Shown here: piece by piece, positions 52,146-61,036 of the stretch
Layout of the letters: every line of letters starts with the position of its first letter
Position numbering within the stretch: position 1 is the first letter of the stretch
Assembly: GCF_018866345.1 (NCBI RefSeq)
Contig: NZ_CP076443.1
Location: forward strand, 1,387,501 to 1,451,500
Length of the DNA: 64,000 nt
Direction of reading: 5' to 3'
Source of the DNA: Gemella sp. zg-570
GTDB lineage: Bacteria > Bacillota > Bacilli > Staphylococcales > Gemellaceae
Notes under the pieces: generated by a model
The model's input: only the letters and a program-made list of their open reading frames with translations
What the model was told of the DNA's origin: nothing
The model's database searches: none
Translations under genes and position numbers: made by a program

Positions 52146-53429
52146 TTATTCTCCTTTAATTCTTTCTTCTAAATATTTTATAACTTCATTTATGGCTACC
52201 CTATCTTGTGTAAAGTTTGCCATATCTTTTACTACTAATTCTTTCTCTTCTAGTTCCTGCTCGCCAATAATTATTGTAAAGCTTGCCTTGTATCTGTCGG
52301 CTAATTTTAATTGTGCTTTCATTTTTTTATCGAAGTAGTCGTTTTGAACTTTAAAACCTGCCAAGCGTAAATCATTTGTAAGTTTTACTGCATAATTACC
52401 TGCTTCTTCTCCCATAGAAACTACAAAAATATCGATATTATCTTCTAAGGGTAAAGAAATATTTTCAGTTTCTAGTGCCAGTAATAGACGTTCGATACTC
52501 AGGGCAAAACCGATACCTTTTTCCCCAGCAGGCCCACCTAACATTTCTACAAGACCATTATAACGACCACCACCACAAAGAGTTTTCAATTCAACTTCTT
52601 TATTGTCTATCATAATTTCAAAGGCTGTATGTGTGTAGTAGTCCAAGCCTCGCACTAAATTGTGATCAATTTCATATTTTACTTCTAAGCTGTCTAAGTG
52701 TTTAAGCACTTCATCAAAATAATTTTTTGATTCTTGACCGAGAAAATCTAATAATTTTGGTGCTGTCTTCATAAGTTTATGCCCCGCATCAATTTTACAA
52801 TCTAGGATACGCATTGGATTTTTATACAATCTATTTTTACAGTCGCTACAAAATTCATCAATAGAGGGTTCAAAATGTTTTACCAAGGCTTCGTTATAGG
52901 CTTTTCTCTCTTCTGGATTGCCCAAAGAATTAATGCTGACTTTAATATTTTCTAAACCGAAATAAGGGTAAATGTTATAAGCTAGACTGATAACTTCTGC
53001 ATCTATTTTAGGACTTTCTTCGCCGATAACTTCCACTCCGTATTGCACAAACTGTCTGTATCTGCCCTTTTGTTTTCTTTCATAACGAAACATGGGACCC
53101 ATATAAAATAATTTTTGAGGTTTAATTACTTCTGCAAAAAGTTTATTTTCTATGTAAGAACGTACCGTCCCCGCAGTTCCCTCCGGACGCAAGGTCAAAG
53201 AACGATTACTCTTGTCTAAAAATGTGTACATTTCTTTTTGAACTATGTCGGTAGTATCTCCCACTCCCCTAGCAAAAAGTTCTGTCGATTCAAAAATTGG
53301 TGTTCTAATTTCGTCGTAGCAAAAATTATTACTTATTTTTCTAAGCATATTTTCTACATACTGCCATTTTTTTGCTTCTAGGGGGAGTATATCTTGGGTA
53401 CCCCTTGGCATATTTATTATATTATTCAT
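52146..53429 (-). CDS. hisS: Histidyl-tRNA synthetase
   Basis: A 427-residue class II synthetase: [45 protein letters not shown] (motif 1), [43 protein letters not shown] (motif 2), [14 protein letters not shown] and [15 protein letters not shown] (motif 3), then a C-terminal anticodon domain. It is the first gene of the hisS-aspS operon and has an upstream T-box. Confidence 0.98.
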   Translation of the reverse strand: MNNIINMPRGTQDILPLEAKKWQYVENMLRKISNNFCYDEIRTPIFESTELFARGVGDTTDIVQKEMYTFLDKSNRSLTLRPEGTAGTVRSYIENKLFAEVIKPQKLFYMGPMFRYERKQKGRYRQFVQYGVEVIGEESPKIDAEVISLAYNIYPYFGLENIKVSINSLGNPEERKAYNEALVKHFEPSIDEFCSDCKNRLYKNPMRILDCKIDAGHKLMKTAPKLLDFLGQESKNYFDEVLKHLDSLEVKYEIDHNLVRGLDYYTHTAFEIMIDNKEVELKTLCGGGRYNGLVEMLGGPAGEKGIGFALSIERLLLALETENISLPLEDNIDIFVVSMGEEAGNYAVKLTNDLRLAGFKVQNDYFDKKMKAQLKLADRYKASFTIIIGEQELEEKELVVKDMANFTQDRVAINEVIKYLEERIKGE

Positions 53430-53550
53430 GCAATTTCTCTCCTTTTTTCCATAATTTTTTAATTTATATTCTTTGAAATTAATTAAAATATTTTTGTGAA
53501 TTTTTTCTTCAAAATTTTTAACTTGTAAAATTAATTTTTTAATTAATAAT

Positions 53551-53760
53551 AAAAAATCCCATACAAGCTAGTGCTTATATGGGACGATAATAATTCGTGG
53601 TGCCACCCTAATTTATATCAAAATTTATTGATACCTCATTAAAATATTTTTTGTGATAATAAAGTGTTGCTCATTTTAAAATTAATTATCCAGTCTTGCA
53701 GCCGACGAACCAGATTCTCTAAAATTAATATTTTTTAAAATAAAATCTTTATTACTCTTG
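53551..53760 (-). ncRNA. T-box riboswitch of hisS-aspS
   Basis: The minus strand holds the T-box sequence AGGGTGGCACCACG at 53,596-53,609, followed by a terminator (TCCCATACAAGC arm and TATATGGGA arm with a T6 run) at 53,551-53,584. The stem I region lies up to about 53,740, with CTGGTTCGTCGGCTGCAAG as its upper part. GAGCAACAC downstream could contain the specifier CAC (His), but I cannot fold it safely. Uncharged tRNA would favour antitermination. Confidence 0.88.
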
Positions 53761-53822
53761 TTACTTTTTGTTATTTCTAAATATTATAATAATTTAGGCT
53801 TGTTGTCAAGACAAATAATAAA

Positions 53823-54473
53823 TTATAAATTATTTGTTGCTAAAAAAATGTGGCTAGCTAGATGGTCGCTAAGACTTATAGTAAGCTCGTCAACTTCTAA
53901 CTTGATAATTTTTCCTAAACTTGATTTTTCTTTTATAATAATTTTTGAACCTAATTTAATTCCTTCACCTAATAAGTAGTCTGCTATTTCTTTTTTTGCA
54001 GATAGTCTTTTTACATAATAAATTTTTCCTTGCAGGGCTTCTGACAATAAGATTATATCATCTTCAAGAATAATATTTTTTTGGGGAATTATACTGCCGT
54101 GAGGACACTTATTAGGATGACCTAACATTTTATCCAAACTGTCAATAAAAAAATCGGATACGGCATGTTCTAATATTTCTGCTTCTTCATGAACTTTGTT
54201 TGTTGGATAGGCTAAATGTTCTAAAAGAAAAACTTCTAAAAGTCTATGTTTACGCACAACATTAGAAACTAAAATCAGGGCTTCTTCTGTAAGAGTATAG
54301 CCTTTAGAATTATCTTTTTCTATTAGCTTAGAATTTACTAATTTTCTTAACATTTCAGTAACTGCTGGTTTTGATACGTTCATAATTTCTGCAACTAATT
54401 TATTTGTAACTTTTTCCTTGCTGATACTTATGTTATAAATACATTTTAAATAATCTTCTTTATTAGGTGTCAT
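53823..54473 (-). CDS. DtxR/MntR-family metal-dependent repressor
   Basis: A 216-residue regulator: TPNKEDYLKCIYNISISKEKVTNKLVAEIMNVSKPAVTEMLRKLVNSKLIEKDNSKGYTLTEEAL (winged helix), RKHRLLEVFLLEHLAYPTNKVHEEAEILEHAVSDFFIDSLDKMLGHPNKCPHG (metal-binding, dimerisation), then a FeoA/SH3-like C-terminal domain. It is divergent from a metal ABC transporter, so its natural role is to repress that operon with Mn2+ or Fe2+. It is the likely owner of the dyad at 54,586. Confidence 0.92.
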   Translation of the reverse strand: MTPNKEDYLKCIYNISISKEKVTNKLVAEIMNVSKPAVTEMLRKLVNSKLIEKDNSKGYTLTEEALILVSNVVRKHRLLEVFLLEHLAYPTNKVHEEAEILEHAVSDFFIDSLDKMLGHPNKCPHGSIIPQKNIILEDDIILLSEALQGKIYYVKRLSAKKEIADYLLGEGIKLGSKIIIKEKSSLGKIIKLEVDELTISLSDHLASHIFLATNNL

Positions 54474-54546
54474 AGTTATCTCCTTTTGTGCTATTATATT
54501 TTATTATTTTTTTTTAGTCAAATTATTAAAAATTTTAAATAAACTA

Positions 54547-54601
54547 TTGACATAAAAAAATTTTTTATGTATACTTAACATTGTAGTTAATCATACTTAA
54601 C
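54547..54601 (+). promoter_or_regulatory. Promoter and DtxR-type operator of the metal transporter
   Basis: TTGACA at 54,547, 17-bp spacer, TATACT at 54,570. The dyad GTTAATCATACTTAAC at 54,586-54,601 covers the start region and has the TTAA/TTAA half-sites usual for Mn/Fe-dependent DtxR-family repressors. Confidence 0.82.
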
Positions 54602-54622
54602 AAAAAATAAGGAGTAAATTAT

Positions 54623-55552
54623 ATGAAAAAATTACAAAAAATTATAGCAATCTGCTTAGTTTTAGTTTTTACTTTAACAGCTTGTTCTAGTAAATCAACA
54701 AATAATACACAAACTGACAAAAAAACTGTTACGGTAACTACTTCATTCTTGGCAGATATGACTAAAGAATTAGTAGGTGATAAGGTTAATATTGAAACTA
54801 TTATTCCAGCTGGAGAAGACCCACATCTTTACGTTGCTAAGGCTAGCGATTTGAAAAAGATAAAAGATGCTGATTTAGTTTTATATCATGGTTTACATTT
54901 TGAAGGAAAAATGGTTGAGGCTTTAGAAAGTAGGGGGCAAGCAGTTAGTAAAGATTTTCCAAAAGATAAAATCAATACTATGGAAGAAGACGGAGTTAAG
55001 CTTCTTGACCCTCACTTCTGGTTTGATATTGACCTTTACAAAATGGCAGTAGAGGCTGCTTCTAAAGAATTAAGCACACTACTTCCAGACCAAGCAGATT
55101 TAGTAAAAACTAATACGACAAATTATCTTGCTAAACTTGATGAATTGGATAAATGGATTAAAACAGAATTAGATAAAATTCCAGCTGAATCTAGATATTT
55201 AATTACACCACACGATGCCTTTACTTACTTTGGCAAAAAATATAATGTTAAGGTAGAAGCACCACAGGGAATTACTACCGAATCAGAGGTTGATAATAAG
55301 GCCATGATAGAAACAGTTAATTTAATAATCGAGAAAAAAATTAAGGCCATCTTCTCAGAATCTACTACCAACCCTGAAAGAATGGAAAAATTAAAAGAGG
55401 CTGTCGCAGCAAGAGGACATAATGTAAAAGTTGTTACGGGCGAAGGACAAGAGTTATTCTCTGACTCACTAGCTCCTCAAGGGCAAGCTGGGGATACTTA
55501 TATAGAAATGTATAAGCATAATATTAACTTAATTGTTGAAAATTTAAAATAG
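54623..55552 (+). CDS. Metal ABC transporter substrate-binding lipoprotein (TroA/PsaA type)
   Basis: A 309-residue lipoprotein with lipobox LTAC at residues 18-21. Cluster A-I features: ETIIPAGEDPHLYVAKASDLKKIKDADLVLYHGLHFE (metal histidine in DPH), LDPHFWFDIDLYKMAVEAAS (second His), ITPHDAFTYFGKKY and IFSESTTNPERMEKL (Glu/Asp ligands). This suggests Mn2+ or Zn2+ uptake; the MntR-like regulator beside it favours Mn/Fe. Typical length. The gene starts the operon. Confidence 0.94.
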   Translation: MKKLQKIIAICLVLVFTLTACSSKSTNNTQTDKKTVTVTTSFLADMTKELVGDKVNIETIIPAGEDPHLYVAKASDLKKIKDADLVLYHGLHFEGKMVEALESRGQAVSKDFPKDKINTMEEDGVKLLDPHFWFDIDLYKMAVEAASKELSTLLPDQADLVKTNTTNYLAKLDELDKWIKTELDKIPAESRYLITPHDAFTYFGKKYNVKVEAPQGITTESEVDNKAMIETVNLIIEKKIKAIFSESTTNPERMEKLKEAVAARGHNVKVVTGEGQELFSDSLAPQGQAGDTYIEMYKHNINLIVENLK

Positions 55553-55574
55553 AAGATTTAAAATAAAAATAATT

Positions 55575-55608
55575 ACAGAAAATTAAGGAGGAAACTCCTT
55601 TTTTCTGT
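55575..55608 (+). promoter_or_regulatory. Intercistronic hairpin
   Basis: ACAGAAAA and AAGGAG pair with CTCCTT and TTTTCTGT around a GAAA loop, with a two-base bulge. The 83-bp gap between lipoprotein and ATPase genes is mostly this structure. There is no T run downstream, so it may stabilise the lipoprotein mRNA or partly attenuate the rest. Confidence 0.6.
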
Positions 55609-55635
55609 ATCTAAGATTAGAGAAGGGGTAAAATT

Positions 55636-56397
55636 ATGGATGATTATGTATTAGAAATAAAAAATTTAAACCTAATATATCCTAATGGTTACAAGGCTTT
55701 AAATAATTTATCTTTAAAAGTTCCCAGGGGAAAAAGAATTGCAATTTTAGGACCTAATGGGGCTGGAAAATCTTCCTTGGTAAAAACTATACTGGGACTG
55801 GAAAAAGCAAAATATGATAAATTAAAAATACTCGGCAAGGATATAAATAAAGAAACTATTGTTGATAGGATAGCCTATATTGCTCAACGTAGCGAAATAA
55901 ATTCACAATTTCCTACAAATGTTTTTGATATTGTTTTAATGGGAAGATATGCAAACATAAAAAATTTTTTAAAAATTCCTGGTAAAAAAGACAAGGATAT
56001 TGCAATTTCTGCTTTGGAAAAAATGAAAATAAGCGACTTAAAAGATAGGCATATAAGTGAGCTTTCTGGTGGGCAGGCTCAAAGGGCATTTATTGCACGA
56101 GCCTTAACCAAGGAGGCAGATATTTTTATTATGGACGAACCCCTTGCTGGTGTAGATATAAAAACTGAAGAAATTATTATGAATAGTCTTAAAGAATTTC
56201 AAGAAAATAATAAAACTTGTATAGTTATTCATCATGATTTATCTAGCGTGAGTAAATATTTTGACTATGTTATTTGGATAAATAAAAATGTGATAGCTCA
56301 GGGGAGTGTAGAGCAAGCCTTTAATGAAGAAAATTATAAAAAAACTTATACTGCAGTAGATTCAAAAATATTTACTTTTGATAAGGAAGTGAATTAG
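55636..56397 (+). CDS. Metal ABC transporter ATPase
   Basis: A 253-residue ABC ATPase: ILGPNGAGKSSLVKTILG (Walker A), IAYIAQRSEINSQFPTNVFDIVLMGRY (Q-loop), SELSGGQAQRAFIARALTKEADIFIMDEPLAGVD (signature, Walker B), VIHHDLSSV (H-loop). Second gene of the operon, one base before the permease gene. Confidence 0.96.
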   Translation: MDDYVLEIKNLNLIYPNGYKALNNLSLKVPRGKRIAILGPNGAGKSSLVKTILGLEKAKYDKLKILGKDINKETIVDRIAYIAQRSEINSQFPTNVFDIVLMGRYANIKNFLKIPGKKDKDIAISALEKMKISDLKDRHISELSGGQAQRAFIARALTKEADIFIMDEPLAGVDIKTEEIIMNSLKEFQENNKTCIVIHHDLSSVSKYFDYVIWINKNVIAQGSVEQAFNEENYKKTYTAVDSKIFTFDKEVN

Positions 56398-56398
56398 T

Positions 56399-57259
56399 AT
56401 GTCTATTTTGTTAGATTATTCTTTCCTAACTATTGCAATAGGTACGTCTTTATTAGCTATTGCTGCGGCTTTGGTTGGGTCTGTATCTGTTCTTACTCGT
56501 CAAAGTTTAGTTGGCGACACCCTGGCACATTCTAGTTATCCCGGATTAATTTTTGCATTTATTATATTCAATTCTTTTAATCCCGTAATAATGACACTGG
56601 GAGCAATGTTTTCTGGCTACTTGTCTTACTATACAGTAGAATATATCGTCGACCATTCTAAGCATACAAAAGTTAATGCCTTAGCTCTAGTTTCATCGTC
56701 ATTTTTTGGTTTGGGTATAAGTTTAAAAACTTTAACGCAGTCATTCTCAGCAAAATCTGCACAAGCAGGTTTGCAAAAATATTTATTCGGGCAAGCGGCC
56801 TTTATAAAATATAATGATATTATTATGATTTCTATTGTTGCTTCAATGTGTATTGTCGTGTTTATTTTATTTTATAATAATTTTAAACTTTATATTATGG
56901 ACTATAGCCTGGCTAAGCTTTCTGGTTTGCCTGTGAAATTTTTAAAACATCTAATTAATTTTATGATGATTAGTATTATTGCAGTCGGTTTAAAAGTTGT
57001 CGGTGCTATTTTAATTTCTTCTTTTCTGATTGCTCCAGCAGTTACGGGCATAATATGGTCTAAAACATATATTAGGGCTTTGATAATTTCTATTTTGTCA
57101 AGTGTTTTTGCTGCCCTAACAGGTTCTTATCTGTCATCAATTATTTCTGGTTTGTCAACGGGCCCAGCTATTATTGTGATAATGTCTATTATTTGTTTAA
57201 CATCACTAGCTCTTAAATCTTTACCAACTTTTAGTGGAGGGAGGAAGAAAAAATGTTAG
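56399..57259 (+). CDS. Metal ABC transporter permease 1
   Basis: A 286-residue ABC-3 family permease with about eight membrane helices; SVSVLTRQSLVGDTLAHSSYPGLIFAF is the characteristic cytoplasmic motif region (GDTLAHS). A lysine/arginine-rich end (GGRKKKC). Overlaps the next gene by seven bases. Two permease genes in tandem resemble TroC/TroD and MtsC-type operons. Confidence 0.95.
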   Translation: MSILLDYSFLTIAIGTSLLAIAAALVGSVSVLTRQSLVGDTLAHSSYPGLIFAFIIFNSFNPVIMTLGAMFSGYLSYYTVEYIVDHSKHTKVNALALVSSSFFGLGISLKTLTQSFSAKSAQAGLQKYLFGQAAFIKYNDIIMISIVASMCIVVFILFYNNFKLYIMDYSLAKLSGLPVKFLKHLINFMMISIIAVGLKVVGAILISSFLIAPAVTGIIWSKTYIRALIISILSSVFAALTGSYLSSIISGLSTGPAIIVIMSIICLTSLALKSLPTFSGGRKKKC

Positions 57260-58092
57260 AAGTTTTTATTGCCTTAATCTTAACAAGTCTGGCTTGTTCT
57301 TCTTTGGGAACTATTCTAGTTATAAGGAATGAATCTATGCTAACAGATGCCCTATCACACTCTGTTCTTTTAGGAATTGTTTTGGCCTTTTTTGTTAATC
57401 CAGACTTAAATTCTCCCCTATTAATTATCGGAGCAGCACTTTTTGCCCTACTAACTATTTTATTAATAGATTGGATAAATACGTCTAAAAAAATAAATCA
57501 CGATTCTGCTACTGGAATTATTTTTCCCCTACTTTTTTCCATAGCCGTAATTTTAATAACTATGTTTGTTAGAAATGCCCACTTGGATATTGATATTGTT
57601 CTTATGGGAGAAATTCTTTTTACTTCTTTGAATAGAACTGAAATTTTTGGTTTTTCCATAGCAAAATCAGTTTTAGAATTAGCCATAATATTAATTCTAA
57701 ATATTTCTTTTATCGGTTTGAATTATTACAAGTTAAAAGTATATCTTAGCGATCCAACACAAGCAAAATTACTGGGAATAAATACCAGAGTATTAAAATT
57801 AATTTCTGTTGTTTTGGTGGCAACTACCTGTATAATTTCTTTTAATTCGGTAGGTTCTATTGCCGTAATTTGTTTTTTTGTTGCTCCTGCCATGTCCAGC
57901 ATATTTTTAACAAAAAATTATTTTAAAATGCTTGTCTTATCAGGCTTAATTAGTGTAGTAAATGCCATTATAGGATTTTTTGTTGCCTTGTATATGGATA
58001 TTAATATTGCAGGTATAACTTGCTTTGTTTCTCTAATAAATCTTTTATTGATTATCAATATTAGTAAAATTAAAATAAAATTTCATAAATAA
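57253..58092 (+). CDS. Metal ABC transporter permease 2
   Basis: A 279-residue paralogous ABC-3 permease: LVIRNESMLTDALSHSVLLGIVLAFFV (motif DALSHS) and hydrophobic helices throughout. Likely forms a heterodimer with permease 1. It ends the operon at the terminator near 58,091. Confidence 0.95.
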   Translation: MLEVFIALILTSLACSSLGTILVIRNESMLTDALSHSVLLGIVLAFFVNPDLNSPLLIIGAALFALLTILLIDWINTSKKINHDSATGIIFPLLFSIAVILITMFVRNAHLDIDIVLMGEILFTSLNRTEIFGFSIAKSVLELAIILILNISFIGLNYYKLKVYLSDPTQAKLLGINTRVLKLISVVLVATTCIISFNSVGSIAVICFFVAPAMSSIFLTKNYFKMLVLSGLISVVNAIIGFFVALYMDINIAGITCFVSLINLLLIINISKIKIKFHK

Positions 58093-58125
58093 AAAACCAG
58101 AAAATATTTTCTGGTTTTATTTTTC
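58091..58125. terminator. Bidirectional terminator
   Basis: AAAACCAGAAAA / TTTTCTGGTTTT (12-bp stem) with flanking A and T runs, between convergent genes. Confidence 0.9.
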
Positions 58126-58986
58126 TTTTGATGAAAATAGAGAAACTATTGTTTCTAGTGCATTTTTAGTTTTTTCTTTTGCTTCTTCTGTTTCGTTAGA
58201 GAAATGAATTTCTCTTTCTGAACGTTTCATTATTTTTTCTTTTATTTCTGCTATTCCTATACTTTTATTTTCTTTTTTTAGGGCTGAGTTATCGAGATTT
58301 GTTACCGTGTCTTGCAGGCTAATTTCAGCAATTGCTTCTTCGTTTAGGCTATTTTTTTCAACTTCTTCTAAGATATTTCCACCAACTTCCCTAATTTTTA
58401 TTTCATTTAAAATTTCTTCTTGTGAAATTTCTTGGGCTTGCTCATTAGAAATATTTGCTTCTGGTACTTCTAGGTTTGCTTCTTCTAAAATATTTTTTTC
58501 TTGCTCTGGAATTAATATTTCTTTGCTTACTAGTGGTTCGTGTGCTGAAATATTTTCTTGTCCTAATGCTCCCTCTACTAAGTCTTCATCAAAGATATTT
58601 TCTACTTCTTGGTCTGCTAGTCCATCTTTTAATATTACAAATTCAGCAGTCGAAACATTTTCTTTTTGTTCTGGAATTAATATTTCTTGTTCTTTTACTG
58701 CTTGTCCATCGATTACTGTATCTTCTTGCCCTGTTTTCTCATCTTCTCTTACAAGATCTTCTTTAATATCAAAGGCAGAGATTAAATTATCTAGTTTTTC
58801 CTTAGCTTCATTTTTCTCTTCTTGGCTTACTTCTGCTACATCCTTGTTTTTTATTTTTTCAAGCCCTTGCTTAATATTGTCTACCAATAAATCTTTGTGA
58901 TTTTTTGCCTTGTTCGGATTTTTGTAGTAGTAAGCACCCAAGGCTGAAACGACTCCTAGTAATATTCTTCTTGATATTTTCCCCAT
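58117..58986 (-). CDS. YtxH-like acidic protein with a membrane anchor
   Basis: A 289-residue protein. The N-terminal SRRILLGVVSALGAYYYKNPNKAKNHKDLLVDNIKQGLEKIKNKD resembles YtxH-type proteins with a short membrane helix. The rest is very acidic and low in complexity; the peptide EILIPEQ occurs twice (about residues 100 and 155) and similar blocks recur, so it has probably grown by duplication. The end (SKALETIVSLFSS-like NALETIVSLFSSKEK) is amphipathic. Function unknown; it may be surface- or stress-related. Confidence 0.6.
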   Translation of the reverse strand: MGKISRRILLGVVSALGAYYYKNPNKAKNHKDLLVDNIKQGLEKIKNKDVAEVSQEEKNEAKEKLDNLISAFDIKEDLVREDEKTGQEDTVIDGQAVKEQEILIPEQKENVSTAEFVILKDGLADQEVENIFDEDLVEGALGQENISAHEPLVSKEILIPEQEKNILEEANLEVPEANISNEQAQEISQEEILNEIKIREVGGNILEEVEKNSLNEEAIAEISLQDTVTNLDNSALKKENKSIGIAEIKEKIMKRSEREIHFSNETEEAKEKTKNALETIVSLFSSKEK

Positions 58987-59085
58987 ATTTTTTCTTCCTC
59001 CACAAATATTATTAATTTGATTTTAGCAAATATAAGTTTGCTTGTAAAGTTCTAAGCAGGGCAAGTAAATTTATAAATATTAAAT

Positions 59086-60291
59086 CTATTGCAACCAAGA
59101 TAGGAATAAACTTATTATGGAAATATTGAAGAAATCAATAAACAAGGCTCCGACTATGGGCAGAACAAAAAATGCTACATTGGAATAAGCGTATTTATCA
59201 CTAAAACTTTGCATGTTGGCAATTCCGTTTGGTGTTGCACCTAGTCCGAAGCCCATGTGTCCAGCCGAAAGCACAACGGCGTCATAGTTTTTCCCCATAA
59301 GTCTAAATGTTATGTGATAAATATAAAGATAAGCTAGCAAGACCTGAGCAATTAAAAGTAGGGACAAGCTAAGGGCGAGGCCTGTCAGTTCCCAAAGTTT
59401 TAAAGTCATCATTGCCATACCTAAAAATAAATTTAGCGAAACATCTTCTAAAATTCTTATTTCTTCATAGTGCAGGTTAAATTTATCAGTATGGTCGCTT
59501 ATATTTCTAAGCAGGGCCGCTACCAGCATGGGTCCTATGTAACTAGGAAAGTTTAAAAATTTATTTAGAAAGATAGACACATAACTACCAATAAACATGG
59601 AAACTAGAATAATAAAAAATGCCTTAGTAAATTTTTCTCCATCAAGTATTTTATTATTAATACCAAATAAAAACTCATCATTTTTTAATTTTTCTTCTTT
59701 GGTTGTTTCTGGCTTGATAGCTATATTATGTTTTTTTATTAACCTATTTGCCAAGGGGCCTCCTAAACTAGATCCGGCTATCAGTCCAAATGTTGCCGCC
59801 GCTATTGCTACCGTACTAGCTCCAGAAGCACCTAAATTTTCTGCTAGGGGGGCTATGGCAGCAGAAGTACCATGCCCACCTGTCATAGGTGTTGACCCTG
59901 TCATTAATGATAAAATAGCATTCAAGCCCAGCAACTTGCCTACACCTATCGCCGTAATATTTTGAGCAATAACTAAGCCTATTGACGCTATTAAAAAAGT
60001 AGCAACTTTCTTTCCACCGATTTTTAATAATTTCCAACTGGCATTAAAGCCTACACTGGTAAAGAAAATTGTCATAAAAAAACTTTGTAAAGTAATATCA
60101 AATTTTATGGATAAAAATCCTGCCTTGTAGGAAATTAAATTTATAATGGCAAATAAAAAACCTCCTATTACTGGTGAAGGTATGCAGTAATTCTCAAAAA
60201 ATTTAACCTGCTTTCTCAGTATTCTTCCAACTAATAATACTATCACTGCCAATCCTACTGTTTGTATCATATTCATTTTCAATTCAATCAT
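59086..60291 (-). CDS. gltS: Sodium/glutamate symporter
   Basis: A 401-residue carrier of the GltS family with ten or more membrane helices. Conserved pore motifs are GSTPMTGGHGTSAAIAPLAENLG and, in the second half, SAGHMGFGLGATPNGIANMQSF. It imports glutamate with Na+ across the cytoplasmic membrane. Full length and intact. It is monocistronic, with a 215-bp gap and a terminator from the next gene upstream. Confidence 0.96.
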   Translation of the reverse strand: MIELKMNMIQTVGLAVIVLLVGRILRKQVKFFENYCIPSPVIGGFLFAIINLISYKAGFLSIKFDITLQSFFMTIFFTSVGFNASWKLLKIGGKKVATFLIASIGLVIAQNITAIGVGKLLGLNAILSLMTGSTPMTGGHGTSAAIAPLAENLGASGASTVAIAAATFGLIAGSSLGGPLANRLIKKHNIAIKPETTKEEKLKNDEFLFGINNKILDGEKFTKAFFIILVSMFIGSYVSIFLNKFLNFPSYIGPMLVAALLRNISDHTDKFNLHYEEIRILEDVSLNLFLGMAMMTLKLWELTGLALSLSLLLIAQVLLAYLYIYHITFRLMGKNYDAVVLSAGHMGFGLGATPNGIANMQSFSDKYAYSNVAFFVLPIVGALFIDFFNISIISLFLSWLQ

Positions 60292-60473
60292 AGTATTGCT
60301 CCTTTCAGAAAATAATTTAATAATATTTTATCTAAGAAATATCTTTTCTGCAAATGTTTGTAAGATTTATTTACCGAGTGTGTAAGATTTTATAACGTTT
60401 TAAATGATACTGTCTTTGGATTTTTCTTTGTTTTTAAAATTTTATTTTTTATTAAAACTCCTAACAAAAATAA

Positions 60474-60510
60474 AAATTCTAAGGTAAGTAATTACCCTAG
60501 AATTTTTTTA
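60474..60510 (-). terminator. Terminator after the DUF948 gene
   Basis: Stem AAATTCTAGGGTAA with TTACCTTAGAATTT (one mismatch), and a T run on the minus strand. The remaining gap (60,292-60,473) is AT-rich and contains the gltS promoter region; nothing else was seen. Confidence 0.85.
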
Positions 60511-61005
60511 TTTTTTCAAAAATTTATTTATAAGTCCGCTTGCTTTTTCTACATTCTCTTTGCTTTTTTCTACTGCATTAGTTATTTTTTCATCAGTTTC
60601 TTTTTTAAAACTTGTAACATTGTTAGTCATATTAGTTACAGAATTTTGTAAAGTATTTACCGATTTTACGAATCCTTCTGCCGAGTCGAAAAGTGGATTT
60701 AATTTTTCTGATTTTTCTTGCATATCTTCTGCTAAAAGATTTGTGTTTTGAAGTAGTATATTTGTTTCTATCATGATAGGTTCAATATTTTTTTCTACTT
60801 TTTTAATAGTTTCATTCAAATCTTTAGCTAATTTTATTCCATCATCAGCCATGGCTGTTAAATCTTCTACACATTCGGTAGTTGTCTTTATTGATTTTCT
60901 AAGTGTTCTAAGAGTTCTTGCCGCACTAAAGCCCATCGCTAAAACTCCTATTCCTGCTAAAAATATACCTGCATAAGCAATATTTAACCAATCTATATCC
61001 GGCAT
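60508..61005 (-). CDS. DUF948 (YtxG-like) membrane protein
   Basis: A 165-residue protein with one N-terminal membrane helix (IAYAGIFLAGIGVLAMGFSAA) and a long coiled-coil region of heptads (KTTTECVEDLTAMADDGIKLAKDLNETIKKVEKNIEPIM...). This fits the DUF948 family common in Firmicutes beside murC. In Bacillus the ytxG-ytxH-murC neighbourhood is similar. Function unknown. Confidence 0.88.
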   Translation of the reverse strand: MPDIDWLNIAYAGIFLAGIGVLAMGFSAARTLRTLRKSIKTTTECVEDLTAMADDGIKLAKDLNETIKKVEKNIEPIMIETNILLQNTNLLAEDMQEKSEKLNPLFDSAEGFVKSVNTLQNSVTNMTNNVTSFKKETDEKITNAVEKSKENVEKASGLINKFLKK

Positions 61006-61036
61006 AATATTTCTCCTTTTAACTATTATTTTATTA

